Positions 9,814 to 18,182 of a DNA stretch of 64,000 nt are shown piece after piece. Source of the DNA: Aliikangiella sp. G2MR2-5. GTDB lineage: Bacteria; Pseudomonadota; Gammaproteobacteria; Enterobacterales; Kangiellaceae. The DNA is taken from positions 62,001-126,000 of the forward strand of contig NZ_JADPQF010000005.1 of assembly GCF_015687155.1 (NCBI RefSeq). Reading direction: 5' to 3'. The first letter of the stretch is position 1, and each line of letters opens with the position of its first letter. The position numbers and the translations under genes were made by a program. The notes under the pieces were generated by a model. That model did not search any database, had not been told where the DNA came from, and was given only the letters and a program-made list of their open reading frames with translations.

Positions 9814-10662
9814 ATGTCGAAGTTTTGTATAGCGGCTCTTCAACTAGCGCTTCCCAACCAAAACAACTTGCTCCTGTTACAGACGGAGATAGAGAGTGCG
9901 AAAAAGCGTTTTCCATGGATAGATATGTTCGTCCTGGGTGAATTAAACGCCTACGGTACTGATGTTACCCAGGCGCAAGGAAGTGGTGGTGAATTTGAGC
10001 GGACCTTTTCTAATCTGGCCCGCAAGCTAAATTGCTGGATTATTCCTGGTTCATATTTTGAAAAGAGTGATAGTCAAGTATTTAACACTTCTCCAGTGAT
10101 TAATCCACAAGGAGAAATTATTGCAAGACATCGTAAGATCTTTCCATTTCTTCCCTATGAGCAAGGTGTTGACAGCGGCGAATCCTTTGTCGTTTTCGAG
10201 GCTCCGGGTAAGGGCAAGATTGGTTTGTTGATTTGCTACGATCAGTGGTTTCCTGAAGTAAGTCGAACCTTGGCCTGGCTTGGTGCCGAAGTTATTGTAT
10301 GTCCAACACTGACCAATACAATCGATAGAGAAAATGAGCTGGTTTTAGCTCGAGCAAACGCTACCGTTAATCAGTGTTATTTCTTCAACGTCAACGCGTG
10401 TGATCAGCTCGGCTTTGGTCAGTCAATTGTCGTTGGTCCACAAGGCGAAACCATTTACCAGGCCAGTGTTGGACGAGAAATCATTCCTATTGAAGTTGAT
10501 TTTGAGCAGGTTAGATCGGTAAGGGAAAGAGGACTACACGGGCTTTGCCAGACCCTTAAGAGTTTTCGCGATAATCGGCTTAAGTTTCCCGTTTATCTTG
10601 ACTCTAAAGACCTTGGAGAGCTTGGGAAGCTAGGCGAATTGAAGCTGCCTGACTCCAATTAA
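9814..10662 (+). CDS. Carbon-nitrogen hydrolase (nitrilase superfamily amidase)
   Basis: The 282-residue protein is a cytoplasmic amidase of the nitrilase superfamily. The catalytic triad is visible: Glu43 in LGELNAYG, Lys108 in ARHRKIFPF and Cys141 in LLICYDQWFPE. Family members hydrolyse amides such as omega-amides, N-carbamoyl compounds or deaminated glutathione; the sequence alone does not decide which. There is no signal peptide. It stands between the GABA block and the TonB-receptor cluster, about 275 bases from each, so it may have its own promoter. A link to amine or amino-acid nitrogen catabolism is suggested by its neighbours only. The 9538-9813 gap upstream shows no gene. Confidence 0.88.
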   Translation: MSKFCIAALQLALPNQNNLLLLQTEIESAKKRFPWIDMFVLGELNAYGTDVTQAQGSGGEFERTFSNLARKLNCWIIPGSYFEKSDSQVFNTSPVINPQGEIIARHRKIFPFLPYEQGVDSGESFVVFEAPGKGKIGLLICYDQWFPEVSRTLAWLGAEVIVCPTLTNTIDRENELVLARANATVNQCYFFNVNACDQLGFGQSIVVGPQGETIYQASVGREIIPIEVDFEQVRSVRERGLHGLCQTLKSFRDNRLKFPVYLDSKDLGELGKLGELKLPDSN

Positions 10663-10957
10663 GCATCTTGCAGAAAATAACGGATAAATCTGGTCGCTTG
10701 TAGAGCCGTAGTGCTTGTGGGGATCTTAACAGTCAACATGGAATGGGATATTGGTCATAAAACTTTACGCCGGCAAACAGACACTATCGAGGCTGAAGTA
10801 CTTGGATATTAACATTTTATTATCTGGACTCATGGTGGTATCAAAATTGGTTCTACTGATAGTTTTCAGCCTGGGGTAACTTAAAATCTCAAGTATGAGA
10901 TAAAAATAACTGGAATTTATAGTCAACATAGGACAACCTTTCGGGTAGGAGTTTAAA

Positions 10958-13357
10958 ATGAAGCAGTGTACAAACCAACGCTCCCAGGCATTTAAAAAAT
11001 CGGCAGTAGCCAGTGCGATTTCAACTGCCTTGTTGTTGAATACGCATCTGTGGGCGGCAGAGCAAAGCGAAAGCGAAGAACAGTCAGATAGCAAGGTAAT
11101 AACGGTAACCGCAAATCGTCGAGCCCAGTCAATTCAGTCGGTGCCTTACAATATCTCTGCCGTATCAGGTGAATCCCTAAGTGAAGCACAGATTACCGAT
11201 GCAGCCGAGTTAATGCGAAATATTCCTGGAATTGCAGTGGTTGACCGCGGGCATCGAAATTCGGGAGTCATTAATGGAATTATGATTCGAGGTATGAATG
11301 TTGATGGTGCGGCTCTTGGAGACTACGCTCTTTCAGCTGTACCGACGGTATCAACCTATGTTAATGAAACGCCAATCTACGCCAATTTTATCCTTAAAGA
11401 TATTGAACGTGTGGAGGTATTGCGAGGGCCACAAGGGACTCTTTACGGTTCAGGCTCGCTGGGAGGGACCGTACGCTACATACTCAACCGTCCAGAAGTC
11501 GGTGACTTCTCAGCAAAAGTAACAACTGCTTTGAGCTCAACGGAAGGGGCTGGCGACTTAAGCTGGGATACAGACTTTATTCTGAACTTACCGGTGTCGG
11601 AAAATATTGCGATGCGTTTTGTCGGAGGTAAAGTTGATTATTCCGGAATTACCGATTACGTAAATGTTTACCAGTTGGATGAAAACAGAATCCCGGTTGC
11701 ACCCGACGGTATACTGTCAGATTCACTCGTTTTTGAATCAGTAGAAGATGCAGACTTTGTTGAGATCGAGCATGCTCGTGTGTCAGTATTTTTTGAGCCA
11801 ACGGATAGTTTTTCAGCCCTTTTAACCTATCAAACTCAGACTGATAGTATAGGCGGAAGGCGTCAACAAACTAAAGGAAGTAATGGTTACGGAGAAGTTT
11901 ATGGTGAATATGAAAATGGTTCTATCATGCTGGAACCGTCAAATCGAGAAGTCGATTTAACCAGCCTTGAAATGGAAGTAGATCTTGGGTTTGCCACTTT
12001 GACCAGCAGCACTTCCCAATACGATCACAAAGGCGACAGCATTAGCGAAAATACAGGATTTTATGCGCAGAATAACTGGCTGGCTGCCTTTTACTATAAT
12101 TATCCCAGACCAATGGCTGAAGCTACTAGAACATACTCCGATGAAGCTTTGGTTCAGGAACTCAGGCTTGTTTCAAATGGTGACAACAAACTAGATTATG
12201 TGGTTGGGGTTTACTATCAGGATCAAGATCTGGGAGCTACTCAGTATAGCTACTTGAGAGGATTTCAAAACTGGACAGATACTGCCTGGGGTGCAGGCTA
12301 TGTCGTCAGCGACAACGACTTTGCATATGTCAGAAATCAGAACTTCACCGAGTTATCGTTTTTTGGTGAACTGACCTATCACTTTTCCGATGAGCTTCGT
12401 TTTACATTCGGTGGCCGTAACTTTCATAACGAGTTCATCAATGAAACAGATATGTCGGTGGGTTTATATACTTCTTTCTCAATTCAGGATTCGGCATATT
12501 TTGAAGATGAGGAAAGTGGCTCTCTATTCAAAGCAAATTTCTCTCTCGATTTAGATGAAAACAAAATGCTCTACGGAACCATTTCTGAAGGATACAGAAG
12601 AGGTGGAGCCAATGCAGTTCCTTTATCGGGAACTTTCGCAGAAGATGCTGCGTGGCAACTATATGACTCAGATAGCAATATCAACTATGAGTTAGGGCTC
12701 AAAGGCAGTCTTAATTCAACTCGCTATAATGTTTCACTCTTTCTGGTTGATTGGGAAGATATTCAATTGAATACTGCAACCAGTAACTGGGGATTCTTTG
12801 CTGCACAAAATGGCGGCTCGGCGCAGACGAGTGGAATTGAAGTGGAAATTGATGGCTATTTTGGCGAAAACAACGCCTGGCATTATGGTGTTGGCTACGC
12901 TAATGTTAGCGCAGAGCTAACTGAAAACTTTTACGCGCCTACCGATACGACTCAATCTTCGCCAATCAGTCTGGATGGAGCGAAACTTCCGGGGACTCCA
13001 GAAAATACCCTGAATGTTTCCCTGAGCCACACAAACACGTTATCTAACGGATGGTATTGGACCAATCGTATGGGGCTCTACTATCAATCTGAAACAGAGA
13101 ACGCTTTAAGTGACTCAGAAAGATTTAATCAGACCATGGATAGCTTTTCGATCGTTGATTTTTCATCAAGTGTAGCCTCGGATAACTGGGTGGCGACTCT
13201 GTGGATAAAGAATCTGACCAACGAAGAGGGTTCCACTGGCGTTTTTAAAGAGGAATATATGGGAACTTCTCCTGCACAAAACTATTATGGCAATGGTTCT
13301 AAGGAGTTTTTAGCATTGCCGAGAACCATCGGCTTCAGTCTGTCTTACGAGTTTTAG
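10958..13357 (+). CDS. TonB-dependent outer-membrane receptor
   Basis: The 799-residue protein has a signal peptide ending near LWAAEQ. A TonB-box-like segment (KVITVTANRR) follows, then a plug domain (VPYNISAVSGESL, ERVEVLRGPQGTLYGSGSLG) and a 22-strand barrel with a C-terminal aromatic residue (IGFSLSYEF). It should import a substrate too large for porins using the proton-motive force through TonB. The family is often annotated as siderophore or oligomer receptor. Here the neighbours are a sulfotransferase, serine hydrolases and an MFS transporter, not iron genes. So a peptide-like or other organic substrate is my inference. The 295-base gap upstream holds no other gene. Confidence 0.93.
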   Translation: MKQCTNQRSQAFKKSAVASAISTALLLNTHLWAAEQSESEEQSDSKVITVTANRRAQSIQSVPYNISAVSGESLSEAQITDAAELMRNIPGIAVVDRGHRNSGVINGIMIRGMNVDGAALGDYALSAVPTVSTYVNETPIYANFILKDIERVEVLRGPQGTLYGSGSLGGTVRYILNRPEVGDFSAKVTTALSSTEGAGDLSWDTDFILNLPVSENIAMRFVGGKVDYSGITDYVNVYQLDENRIPVAPDGILSDSLVFESVEDADFVEIEHARVSVFFEPTDSFSALLTYQTQTDSIGGRRQQTKGSNGYGEVYGEYENGSIMLEPSNREVDLTSLEMEVDLGFATLTSSTSQYDHKGDSISENTGFYAQNNWLAAFYYNYPRPMAEATRTYSDEALVQELRLVSNGDNKLDYVVGVYYQDQDLGATQYSYLRGFQNWTDTAWGAGYVVSDNDFAYVRNQNFTELSFFGELTYHFSDELRFTFGGRNFHNEFINETDMSVGLYTSFSIQDSAYFEDEESGSLFKANFSLDLDENKMLYGTISEGYRRGGANAVPLSGTFAEDAAWQLYDSDSNINYELGLKGSLNSTRYNVSLFLVDWEDIQLNTATSNWGFFAAQNGGSAQTSGIEVEIDGYFGENNAWHYGVGYANVSAELTENFYAPTDTTQSSPISLDGAKLPGTPENTLNVSLSHTNTLSNGWYWTNRMGLYYQSETENALSDSERFNQTMDSFSIVDFSSSVASDNWVATLWIKNLTNEEGSTGVFKEEYMGTSPAQNYYGNGSKEFLALPRTIGFSLSYEF

Positions 13358-13495
13358 TCCTTCTAATGTTGATAACAGGGATGTTTTTTAACGACTTAAG
13401 TGACTAAAGAACACTGATGGAGAGTAGTTTTTTTAAGTTTACAGATGCCGCGAGATAGGATCGAAAATATTTTGTGGTAAGGTAGAGATGTTGCC

Positions 13496-15127
13496 ATGTT
13501 GTCACAAGAAAGCATTTTCAGTAGAAGTTCAGAAATTAGCAGAAGTAAAAGGTTTTTATTGTCCCAGATAGATTTATCGACTCAACTAGAGCAGGCAAAA
13601 CTACTATTGCAGCGTGGCAAAATCATCGATGCAATCGAATTTTGTCGCAATTGCCTTGCGTTGAAGTCTGAGTTTTTGCCAATGTCTTTGTTGCTCAATC
13701 AGGCATATCAGTTAAACTCTCAGTTTGACCTAATGCTGTCACATGCGAAAGAACTAGCTGAAAGCTATTCTGATAACCCGGTGATTCAAATTCGGCTTGT
13801 CGAGTGTTTGATATACTCCGGAGAAATTGCTGAAGCTATCAAAAATATTGATCGACTTTTCCAGAGAGCAGGTTCCAACTCTTCTTTCTTATCTAAGTTG
13901 GGAGAGTTATACCTACACTGTTGCCAGCATCAAAAAGTATTTGAATGTCATCAGAAGGCTTATAAAATTAATCCTGATGATTGCACTAATATCTATAATC
14001 TAGCGGCTGCCCAAATCAATCTGGGACAATTTGACTCTGCCCGCAAGTTGCTTGACAAAGTGATAGAGAAAAATAAAAGCGACTTCGACCCATTCTATAA
14101 TAGAAGCGCTATTTTAAAAGCAGACAAAGAAAATAATAATATTGAGCAGTTGCTCAGTCAACTTAAATGGAATCGTAACAATCCGTTAGCAACTTGCCCA
14201 ATCGCCTATGCATTAGGTAAAGAGTACGAGGATATAGGTGAGTTTGAAAAAGCATTTTACTATCTAGATATAGCAGCAAAATCTCGTCGTCGAAGAATGC
14301 AGTATCAAGTTGATACTGATGTTGAAGTAATGAACCAGATAAGGAAGACCTATTCTAAAGAAAAGCTGAGTCGTGTTTCAGTTTCAAACTCAAACGATTC
14401 TCCGATTTTTATATTTGGGCTACCAAGAAGCGGAACAACATTAGTGGAAAGAATTTTATCTAGCCACTCATCTGTTGAAAGTTTGGGCGAGATAAATAGT
14501 CTGGCTTTTTCTATAATGCATAGTGTTGGCCCTAATCTGGGAAAAATAGATTTAGTCAGAAAATCAATCAATATTAATTTCGACTGGCTTGCAAGCCGTT
14601 ACAAGTCTGCTACAGCTGGATACGGTTTCAACGCCAGATATCTTATCGATAAGACCCCTCTTAACTTCCTTTATCTTGGGATTATTAAACTTGCTTTTCC
14701 TAAAGCTAAAGTCATCCATATCTCCAGAGACCCTATGGATAGCTGCTATGCCATGTATAAAACGCTTTTTAGAATGGGATATCCATTCAGTTATGAATTA
14801 TCGGATCTTGGACACTACTATATTGCCTATTCGGAATTAATGAAGCATTGGGATGATCTCTTTGGAAAACAAATATTTCATATTCAGTATGAAAGGCTGG
14901 TAGAAAATCCTGCTGCAGAAATTGAAGCGCTACTGGAGTATTGTCAGTTATCCTGGGAAGACTCGGTACTTTCATTTTATAACAAGAAATCACCAGTAGC
15001 TACAGCAAGTGCTATCCAGGTTCGTCAGCCAATATATCGTTCTTCGGTTGGGCGTTGGAAGAAATATGAAGAGCAATTGAAATCATTAAAATGTCAGCTG
15101 GAAAATAGTGGGATTTGTTGTGACTAG
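13496..15127 (+). CDS. TPR-containing sulfotransferase
   Basis: Residues about 25-280 hold tetratricopeptide-like helical repeats (for example CTNIYNLAAAQINLGQFDSA). Residues about 300-540 form a PAPS-dependent sulfotransferase domain. The 5'-phosphosulfate loop is at residues 307-315 (FGLPRSGTT) and the 3'-phosphate motif includes Arg411 and Ser416 in SRDPMDSCYA. The protein has no signal peptide and should act in the cytosol, moving sulfate from PAPS to an unknown acceptor. The TPR half may bind a protein or peptide partner. It follows the TonB receptor by 138 bases and its stop is one base before the next ATG. That suggests an operon with the serine hydrolase and the MFS gene. Confidence 0.88.
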   Translation: MLSQESIFSRSSEISRSKRFLLSQIDLSTQLEQAKLLLQRGKIIDAIEFCRNCLALKSEFLPMSLLLNQAYQLNSQFDLMLSHAKELAESYSDNPVIQIRLVECLIYSGEIAEAIKNIDRLFQRAGSNSSFLSKLGELYLHCCQHQKVFECHQKAYKINPDDCTNIYNLAAAQINLGQFDSARKLLDKVIEKNKSDFDPFYNRSAILKADKENNNIEQLLSQLKWNRNNPLATCPIAYALGKEYEDIGEFEKAFYYLDIAAKSRRRRMQYQVDTDVEVMNQIRKTYSKEKLSRVSVSNSNDSPIFIFGLPRSGTTLVERILSSHSSVESLGEINSLAFSIMHSVGPNLGKIDLVRKSININFDWLASRYKSATAGYGFNARYLIDKTPLNFLYLGIIKLAFPKAKVIHISRDPMDSCYAMYKTLFRMGYPFSYELSDLGHYYIAYSELMKHWDDLFGKQIFHIQYERLVENPAAEIEALLEYCQLSWEDSVLSFYNKKSPVATASAIQVRQPIYRSSVGRWKKYEEQLKSLKCQLENSGICCD

Positions 15128-15128
15128 C

Positions 15129-16871
15129 ATGCTGAAAAGCAATAACCACACAACTAATTTTAATATTAGCTCTAAGGTTTTGCTCGTCCTGGCAGGTTGC
15201 TGCTTCTCGTTTTTCTATCGAGGCTCGTTTGTCATTGCGCATAGCTTTGATGGTTTGATACCAATGTCATATTTTTACCCGCCAGACGATAATGTTTTAC
15301 AAAATACTACGGACAACAAGCTGCTTTTAGACGGTCGACTTCATCTTAAGGCTAATATTGAGAACTTATATTTCAATGTAATCAAAGATCACTACTCAGT
15401 TAGTAGAAGAGAAGAGCTCAAAGTATCAATACTACCGTCTATTGAATTTAGCTTTACCGTTCGAGATTTGAAATTTATACCCATTGAGAGAAGCGTACAG
15501 CGTAGTTCACATCCTTATTGGGAATGGGTTGTTCAGCCTGGGGATATTCGCCCTGTAGCATCAGGAAGCGGAGTTGTACAGGTAGTATTTCCATTTGCGC
15601 TTCAGGAGATTAATGCAAATTGCACTCATAATGGAGTAATTGAAGTCAGGCTTACTCAGAGTGGAGAATTTATTGATGGTGTCTATCAGGTGGCTAGTGA
15701 AACTTGCGCTTATTTTCAGTTTGACCTGGTTGGTGGTGTACAAGGTGAGTACTTTCCAAAAAAAATAGCAAATGGACGAACTGAATCAGGTATCCAAAAG
15801 GTAAGTGATGATAGGGAAATAACCAACTATACTGCTTCCAATTTTTCGGATGATTATCCTGAGATTGATATAAAAAAGCTAATTGATTTAAATTCTCAAG
15901 CTGTAACTCTTAGCGGGATTTTTATTGGAAAAAAGAATTATATTTTGAGTTGTCAAACTCGTGCAGGAGATTTTCCTGATTGTAATGATGTTTCATTACC
16001 TTCCTATTCTACTGCAAAAACAATTTATGCTGGAATTGGCTTGATGATTCTGGAAAAGCAATTCCCAAATATCAGACTGACTAAAGTGACAGATGTTCTC
16101 CCTGAGTGTAGCGTAAAAAATTGGCAGAATGTAACCCTGAATGACTTGATTAATATGCGAACTGGCAATTATTCAAGTAAACAGCCGAATGCTGATGAGT
16201 CTTCGAAAGAAATGGTGGATTTTTTTCTCGCAGAGACTCACGCAGTTAAAGTAAAGCTGGCTTGCGAAATGTTCACAAATAAATCAGCGCCTGGATTAAA
16301 TTTTGTTTATCACACATCGGATACTTATCTGGCGGGAGTGATGATGCAAAGGCTCTTTAATAAGTTTGTTGAGGAGGGAGACTTTTATCAAAAGGTGTTT
16401 GTTCAAGGATTGTGGAAGAAACTATCGCTATCGCCTTTATTGAATGAGAGCAAACGAACTTACGATCAAGTCAATCAAACTTTTACCGGCTGGGGCCTGA
16501 CTTATAAAGCCAGAGATGTTGTTGAAATTAGTCGCTTTCTTTTCAGGCAGTTAAATTTAGAAAAAGAAAAACAACTTCTTTCTTTCTCTCTTTTACAAAG
16601 TTCGTTGCAACCGGGCATTGCCCCGGCTAGCCGAAAAACAGAACAAGATAAATTGGCGTATAACAATGGAGTATGGGCTATTGAAGCCAGTGATTTTCTA
16701 GACTGTAAGAAAGAAAGGTGGATTCCTTTCATGTCTGGCTACGGTGGGATAAGCGTTGTGATGATTTCGCCTGAGTTAATTTATTATAACTTTTCCGATA
16801 ACGGAGAATATCGATGGTTGACTGCCTTGAAGGAATTAAGTCAGTACTTTTCCGTATGTGAGGTTTTGTGA
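15129..16871 (+). CDS. Exported serine hydrolase (beta-lactamase-like fold)
   Basis: An in-frame GTG at 15108 lies inside the sulfotransferase gene; I prefer the ATG at 15129, one base after that gene's stop, giving 580 residues. The N-terminus (NISSKVLLVLAGCCFSFFYR) is a hydrophobic export signal or anchor. A domain of about 220 residues follows, with WEWVVQPGDIRP and ANCTHNGVIEV, and then a penicillin-binding-protein/beta-lactamase-like domain. Its SxxK motif is Ser294-Lys297 in SYSTAKTIYAG. A likely Tyr motif is YHTSD and the third motif is replaced by SGYGGI. It is paralogous to the protein at 18183. Such enzymes act as esterases, amidases or D-amino-acid peptidases; substrate unknown. 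The next gene overlaps its stop. Confidence 0.83.
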   Translation: MLKSNNHTTNFNISSKVLLVLAGCCFSFFYRGSFVIAHSFDGLIPMSYFYPPDDNVLQNTTDNKLLLDGRLHLKANIENLYFNVIKDHYSVSRREELKVSILPSIEFSFTVRDLKFIPIERSVQRSSHPYWEWVVQPGDIRPVASGSGVVQVVFPFALQEINANCTHNGVIEVRLTQSGEFIDGVYQVASETCAYFQFDLVGGVQGEYFPKKIANGRTESGIQKVSDDREITNYTASNFSDDYPEIDIKKLIDLNSQAVTLSGIFIGKKNYILSCQTRAGDFPDCNDVSLPSYSTAKTIYAGIGLMILEKQFPNIRLTKVTDVLPECSVKNWQNVTLNDLINMRTGNYSSKQPNADESSKEMVDFFLAETHAVKVKLACEMFTNKSAPGLNFVYHTSDTYLAGVMMQRLFNKFVEEGDFYQKVFVQGLWKKLSLSPLLNESKRTYDQVNQTFTGWGLTYKARDVVEISRFLFRQLNLEKEKQLLSFSLLQSSLQPGIAPASRKTEQDKLAYNNGVWAIEASDFLDCKKERWIPFMSGYGGISVVMISPELIYYNFSDNGEYRWLTALKELSQYFSVCEVL

Positions 16872-18070
16872 AAAATTTTTCTATAAGAGCTGAAATGGGT
16901 ATACCAAAAGTCGATGCTGAAGGTATGTTAGTCAGAGTGCTTGTTTCTTTCCTGGCAACGGCAGGCTTATTTTACGTTAATATTATGCCTGCGCTGGTTG
17001 ATGGTCTGAAGCTGACTTTAAATTTCACCAATCAGCAGGCGGGTTTAATTGGTTCAGCCAATGTTTACGGTGCGGCCTTTGGTGCATTTTGTATTGTTTT
17101 CTTTGTACAGAAAATTAACTGGAGAGCATCTTCCTATCTGCTGTTGCTCTCTCTCATTGCAATCGACTTTCTGTCTTTCCTGGTCTCCGAAGCAAACATA
17201 TTAGCGGCAGTAAGGTTTATTCATGGTTTTGTTGGAGGAAGTTTGGTTGGTATAGGATTTGCTCTGATTTCTAAAACACCGCAAGCCGATCGAACGTTCG
17301 GGATGTTACTATTGGTTCAATTTGGATTCGGAGGGTTGGGGATGATGTATATTCCACAGCTCGTAGAGAGCTTTGGCATAATGATTCTATACGGCAGCTT
17401 GGTTGCTTTTAGTCTGATAACCCTAGTGATGCTGCCGTTTATTCCAGACTTTTCCAATCTGAAAAGCCGTTCTTTTGAATCCTCTTGTTGGAAGCTACTT
17501 ACAGAAAGAACTCTTATACTAGTTTTATTATCAATCTTTTTGTTCCAGGCGGCTAACATGGGACTCTATGCTTTTATTGTGGGTTTAGGTAAGAACTCTG
17601 GACTCTCCATTGCTTTTATTAGTACTTCTTTAGGCTGGGCTGCATGGATAGGTATAGTCGGTTCCTTGTTAGTTATCTGGCTATCTACCCGTTTTGGTGT
17701 TTCTGTTCCCTTGTTGATAGGGATCGGACTAACCGCGCTGGGTACATGGGCTCTGATTTTCAGCGCTAATCCGACTATTTGGATAATGGCTAATTTGGGA
17801 GTGGGAATCACTTGGGCATTTGTTATTCCCTATTTATTTGCAATGTGTGCACAGCTTGATAGCAATGGGCAGGTAGCGGCTATGGGGGGCCTTGCTTCTA
17901 AGTTGGGACTAGCTTCGGGGCCGGTAATCACCGGAATACTACTTGGAGAAGGACAATATAACAGGGTTATTTTAATTGCTGTTGTCGTGCTACTGATAAG
18001 CCTCATTACATCTTTATTTGCTGCGAATTTTTTGAGTCATTACGAGAAGAAGTCTGTTTCACAATCTTAG
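16868..18070 (+). CDS. Major facilitator superfamily transporter
   Basis: The 400-residue protein is almost wholly hydrophobic with about twelve predicted membrane helices. A soluble loop of charged residues (FIPDFSNLKSRSFESSCWKL) marks the middle between the two six-helix halves. Translation starts at a GTG that overlaps the TGA of the serine hydrolase, which indicates translational coupling. An MFS importer or exporter in a block with a TonB receptor and exported hydrolases fits inner-membrane uptake of a hydrolysis product. Export of a sulfated product is the alternative. Motifs for a specific substrate are not apparent. Confidence 0.88.
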   Translation: MKNFSIRAEMGIPKVDAEGMLVRVLVSFLATAGLFYVNIMPALVDGLKLTLNFTNQQAGLIGSANVYGAAFGAFCIVFFVQKINWRASSYLLLLSLIAIDFLSFLVSEANILAAVRFIHGFVGGSLVGIGFALISKTPQADRTFGMLLLVQFGFGGLGMMYIPQLVESFGIMILYGSLVAFSLITLVMLPFIPDFSNLKSRSFESSCWKLLTERTLILVLLSIFLFQAANMGLYAFIVGLGKNSGLSIAFISTSLGWAAWIGIVGSLLVIWLSTRFGVSVPLLIGIGLTALGTWALIFSANPTIWIMANLGVGITWAFVIPYLFAMCAQLDSNGQVAAMGGLASKLGLASGPVITGILLGEGQYNRVILIAVVVLLISLITSLFAANFLSHYEKKSVSQS

Positions 18071-18110
18071 TTCATTATCTTTATTATCTGGTTCCATTTG
18101 CGCTGGTAAT

Positions 18111-18131
18111 TTGGTACTACCAATATTTTTT
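18111..18131 (+). terminator. Possible weak terminator after the MFS gene
   Basis: TTGGT pairs with ACCAA around a 3-base loop, then TATTTTTT follows. The stem is only 5 bp, so termination would be partial and the following serine hydrolase gene could still be read through. Confidence 0.3.
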
Positions 18132-18182
18132 CCCTTGTTTAGGCTTTAGGCTCAGTAATCTAAAAGGTCAACTGGGGGCTAT

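Noticed and set aside
10958-13357. Siderophore receptor for the first TonB-dependent protein
   Set aside because: No iron-uptake or siderophore genes flank it and nothing like a Fur box was noticed; the substrate is left open.
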